Under the pieces are notes generated by a model. It made no database searches. It was not told the DNA's origin and saw nothing but the letters and a program-made list of their open reading frames with translations. DNA of 64,000 nt, from NCBI RefSeq assembly GCF_003268025.1, contig NZ_QLUW01000002.1:1240001-1304000 (forward strand), in the 5' to 3' direction. This DNA is from Paenibacillus montanisoli (GTDB lineage Bacteria; Bacillota; Bacilli; Paenibacillales; Paenibacillaceae). Below, piece by piece: positions 62,104-64,000 of this stretch. Positions within the stretch are counted from its first letter, which is position 1. Each line of letters starts with the position of its first letter. Made by a program: the position numbers and the translations under genes.

Positions 62104-62147
62104 AATCCCCGACTTCGGGCCGCGACGCGGCTCAGAAGCCGGGGATT
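62104..62147. terminator. Bidirectional terminator overlapping the end of comEC
   Basis: AATCCCCG-ACTTC and GAAG-CCGGGGATT pair around an inner GCCGCGACGCGGC hairpin, with TTTTGTTT on the plus side and AAAAG on the other. The comEC stop codon (62132-62134) lies inside the structure, so the last codons of comEC form one arm. Confidence 0.88.
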
Positions 62148-64000
62148 TTGTTTCTCCGGGCAAGCGAACCGTCCGGGCTGACCCGAAATTGTACCTCACC
62201 GTCCGTATCGGTTCGGCTGACGGGCACTTTCGCTGCAGTGAGTCGGGACAATACGTCCTGCGAAGGATGGCCGTAACTGTTGGTGCGTCCGACGGATATG
62301 ACGGCGCGCTTCGGCTGCCAGTAGGCCAGCCACGCCTCGGAGGTGGACGTCTTGCTTCCGTGATGGGACAACTTCATGACATCGACAAACGGATTGGCAT
62401 CAGCAGCTGCGGCGATCATTCGTGAAGCGTTCGCGATTCGTCGATGCTGCTCGACCAGCAGCTGCTCCTGCTGAACATCGGCATCTCCGGCAAACAGAAA
62501 CCGCCGGTTGTAGAATTGGAGGATTAGAGCGACGCTTTGCCCGTTCTGTTCTTCGACCTGTGCAATGTGATTGCCTTCGGACGCCCCGCCGAGCAATTCG
62601 ATCGTCGAATGAGCATCCGGCTGCCAAATCAGCCCTGGCATGCTTCTATAGAGCGGAATATCCGCATTCAGCGCCTTCCTGAGCAGCGTTAACGCATCGC
62701 CTGAAGCTTTCATCGTACCGTTCCACAGAACGCCTTTGACAGGTATCGTTTCAAGCACCGCTTGCAGCCCTTTGATATGGTCGCTGTCCAGATGCGAGAC
62801 GACGAGCAAATCGATCCGGTGCACGCCGCGCTGCTGCAGCAGCGGCACGAGCAGCTTCCGCCCGACCTCGAACGGGTCCTTCCGCTCGCGCCAGCTTTCC
62901 TTGCCGCCGAACCGCATAGCTCCGCCGCCATCGATTAATAGATGCTTGCCGCCCGGCGTCCGGATCAAGATCGCGTCGCCTTGGCCGACATCGATAAAGT
63001 CCGCATAAGCATGCCGGTCGCGAAAATCCGGATGATACGCCCACCAGAGGAGCAAAGTCAGGCCGATAGCCGAGCATGTCAAGAAATTGCGGGTTTGACG
63101 CTTGCGGCGCGGCGAAGCCATTCCGATCCGAATAAACGGGATGCCTTGCGGAATCATGGTTCCTCGGCTCTCCCTGCCGATCGGCTGCGTCAGGTCTGTA
63201 TCTTCGAGATTCCTAGAATCCCCGTCTTGATCCGCCGCTTCGGCTGCGCGACGATCATTTCGGATCCTTCCGAGCATGGCAAAACCAAGCCCGAGCGCGG
63301 CGTAGATAGACACCACCCACCAAATCGGCGGTGTCGCCCAAATTAGCCGGAAGCTCATCCTTCCGCTCAGCTCGTTCACGAACGCGAAGGTCAGCTTATT
63401 GCCCAGCACGGCTGCTTGAGCCAGCAGCGCGCCTGCCGGCTGCCAAAGACTGGCCAGCAGCAGAGATGCGCCCCCAAGCGGCATTACGATGAAGCTGATG
63501 AACGGCACCAGCACTAAATTCGCCGGAATCGACAGCAGATGAATGGCGTTAAAGTAGTAGATTGTCAGCGGAAGCGAGACCGCTTGGGCGACGGCGGTCA
63601 CGGCAAGCAAATCGAGCAGCGCCTTCGTCAGACGGTGCCGCCCGGCAGGCAAGCAGCCGCGCACGGGCGCTGCGCCGAGGATCAGACCGGCCGTGACGAG
63701 GAACGACAGCTGGAAGCCGACGTTTCCGAGCATGTACGGGTCTGCGGCGAGCATGGCCAGCGCGGCGGCGGCCAGGAGGTGCAGCCCATCGCCAAGCTTG
63801 TGCAAGCGTGCCGCGGCTAGGCCGAGCATGGCCATGATGCCGGCGCGCACGACCGACGGCGAGGCTCCGGCGAGGAGCACGTACAGCGGCACAGCCGCGA
63901 TGAGCAGCAGCAGCATGCGCTCCCGTGTCAGCCGCGCCAAGCGCAGCAGGCCGCCGAGCGCATAGAGGAATACGGCGACGTGCAAGCCTGAGATAGCCAG
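62132..64000 (-). CDS. comEC: DNA uptake channel protein ComEC, N-terminal part beyond window
   Basis: The membrane channel for transforming DNA. The visible part starts inside the conserved LAISGLHVAVFLYALGGLLR of the competence domain at the window edge. It continues through the polytopic Competence domain (NVGFQLSFLVTAGLILG, SIPANLVLVPFISFIVMPLG). It ends with a metallo-beta-lactamase-like domain: FIDVGQGDAILIRTPGGKHLLIDGG, VVSHLDSDHIKG and VMKLSHHGSKTSTSEAWLAYWQPKRAVISVG. That domain is proposed to degrade the non-transforming strand. A hydrophilic Asp/Arg-rich linker separates the two. About 620 residues are present and the N-terminal OB region lies outside. Its presence suggests genetic potential for competence. 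Confidence 0.97.
   Translation of the reverse strand: MAISGLHVAVFLYALGGLLRLARLTRERMLLLLIAAVPLYVLLAGASPSVVRAGIMAMLGLAAARLHKLGDGLHLLAAAALAMLAADPYMLGNVGFQLSFLVTAGLILGAAPVRGCLPAGRHRLTKALLDLLAVTAVAQAVSLPLTIYYFNAIHLLSIPANLVLVPFISFIVMPLGGASLLLASLWQPAGALLAQAAVLGNKLTFAFVNELSGRMSFRLIWATPPIWWVVSIYAALGLGFAMLGRIRNDRRAAEAADQDGDSRNLEDTDLTQPIGRESRGTMIPQGIPFIRIGMASPRRKRQTRNFLTCSAIGLTLLLWWAYHPDFRDRHAYADFIDVGQGDAILIRTPGGKHLLIDGGGAMRFGGKESWRERKDPFEVGRKLLVPLLQQRGVHRIDLLVVSHLDSDHIKGLQAVLETIPVKGVLWNGTMKASGDALTLLRKALNADIPLYRSMPGLIWQPDAHSTIELLGGASEGNHIAQVEEQNGQSVALILQFYNRRFLFAGDADVQQEQLLVEQHRRIANASRMIAAAADANPFVDVMKLSHHGSKTSTSEAWLAYWQPKRAVISVGRTNSYGHPSQDVLSRLTAAKVPVSRTDTDGEVQFRVSPDGSLARRNKIPGF

Overview
The window reads as one continuous chromosomal segment of a spore-forming, aerobic Gram-positive bacterium of the Paenibacillaceae (Paenibacillus/Cohnella-like). 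The spore genes gpr and spoIIP, the hrcA-grpE-dnaK-dnaJ heat-shock operon behind a CIRCE operator, AddAB rather than RecBCD, YesMN-type two-component control of an LplABC-type sugar transporter, and a modular GH26 mannanase all point that way. The backbone follows the order known from Bacillus subtilis, read right to left on the minus strand: comEC, holA, rpsT (divergent), gpr, spoIIP, yqxA-like, lepA, hemW, hrcA, grpE, dnaK, dnaJ, prmA, rsmE, mtaB, rpsU, yqeY and yqeZ/nfeD. Accessory genes are spliced between these anchors, and most of the unusual content lies there.

Region by region. 1-7.6 kb: nfeD (cut by the window edge), a MATE transporter and a secreted multi-domain beta-mannanase sit between nfeD and the yqeY-rpsU-HIT block. 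7.7-11.4 kb: a protein with MPNQP/K tandem repeats, an FAD oxidoreductase, an AT-rich leucine-rich-repeat gene broken by an in-frame amber codon, and a membrane-anchored unknown. 11.5-24.2 kb: a DNA-repair operon, addB-addA-sbcD-sbcC, with 4-bp overlaps at two of its three junctions. 24.3-25.3 kb: a solitary siderophore-binding lipoprotein behind a very clear promoter and Fur box. 25.4-34.2 kb: a sugar-uptake locus with sensor kinase, AraC-type regulator, two permeases, solute-binding lipoprotein, Gfo/Idh dehydrogenase and ThuA protein. No transport ATPase is encoded there. 34.3-37.6 kb: a repeat-bearing intergenic region, an rRNA methyltransferase, a Na/Pi cotransporter-like protein and a NUDIX hydrolase.

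37.7-49 kb: the tRNA/rRNA/protein-modification genes mtaB, rsmE and prmA plus an M50 protease. A small sugar-metabolism pair (cupin plus Gfo/Idh) and two tiny genes separate them from the heat-shock operon. 49-57 kb: an NlpC/P60 lipoprotein, an acetyltransferase, hemW, lepA, a yqxA-like gene, spoIIP and gpr. A 126-bp palindromic element and a possible alternative-terminator arrangement lie between lepA and hemW. 57-64 kb: rpsT and holA converge. Then come an ECF sigma factor with its zinc-binding anti-sigma factor, a 2-hydroxyacid dehydrogenase, a small coiled-coil protein and the C-terminal part of comEC, whose stop codon lies inside its terminator hairpin.

No rRNA, tRNA, intact insertion sequence, prophage or CRISPR array was seen. 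No clearly new multi-gene system is evident. The best candidates for something undescribed are the two structured intergenic elements (about 34.41-34.60 kb and 51.91-52.04 kb), the amber-interrupted LRR gene, and the ThuA/Gfo-Idh sugar locus, which may use a 3-keto-glycoside route. All positions and motifs were read by eye; no database search was possible.
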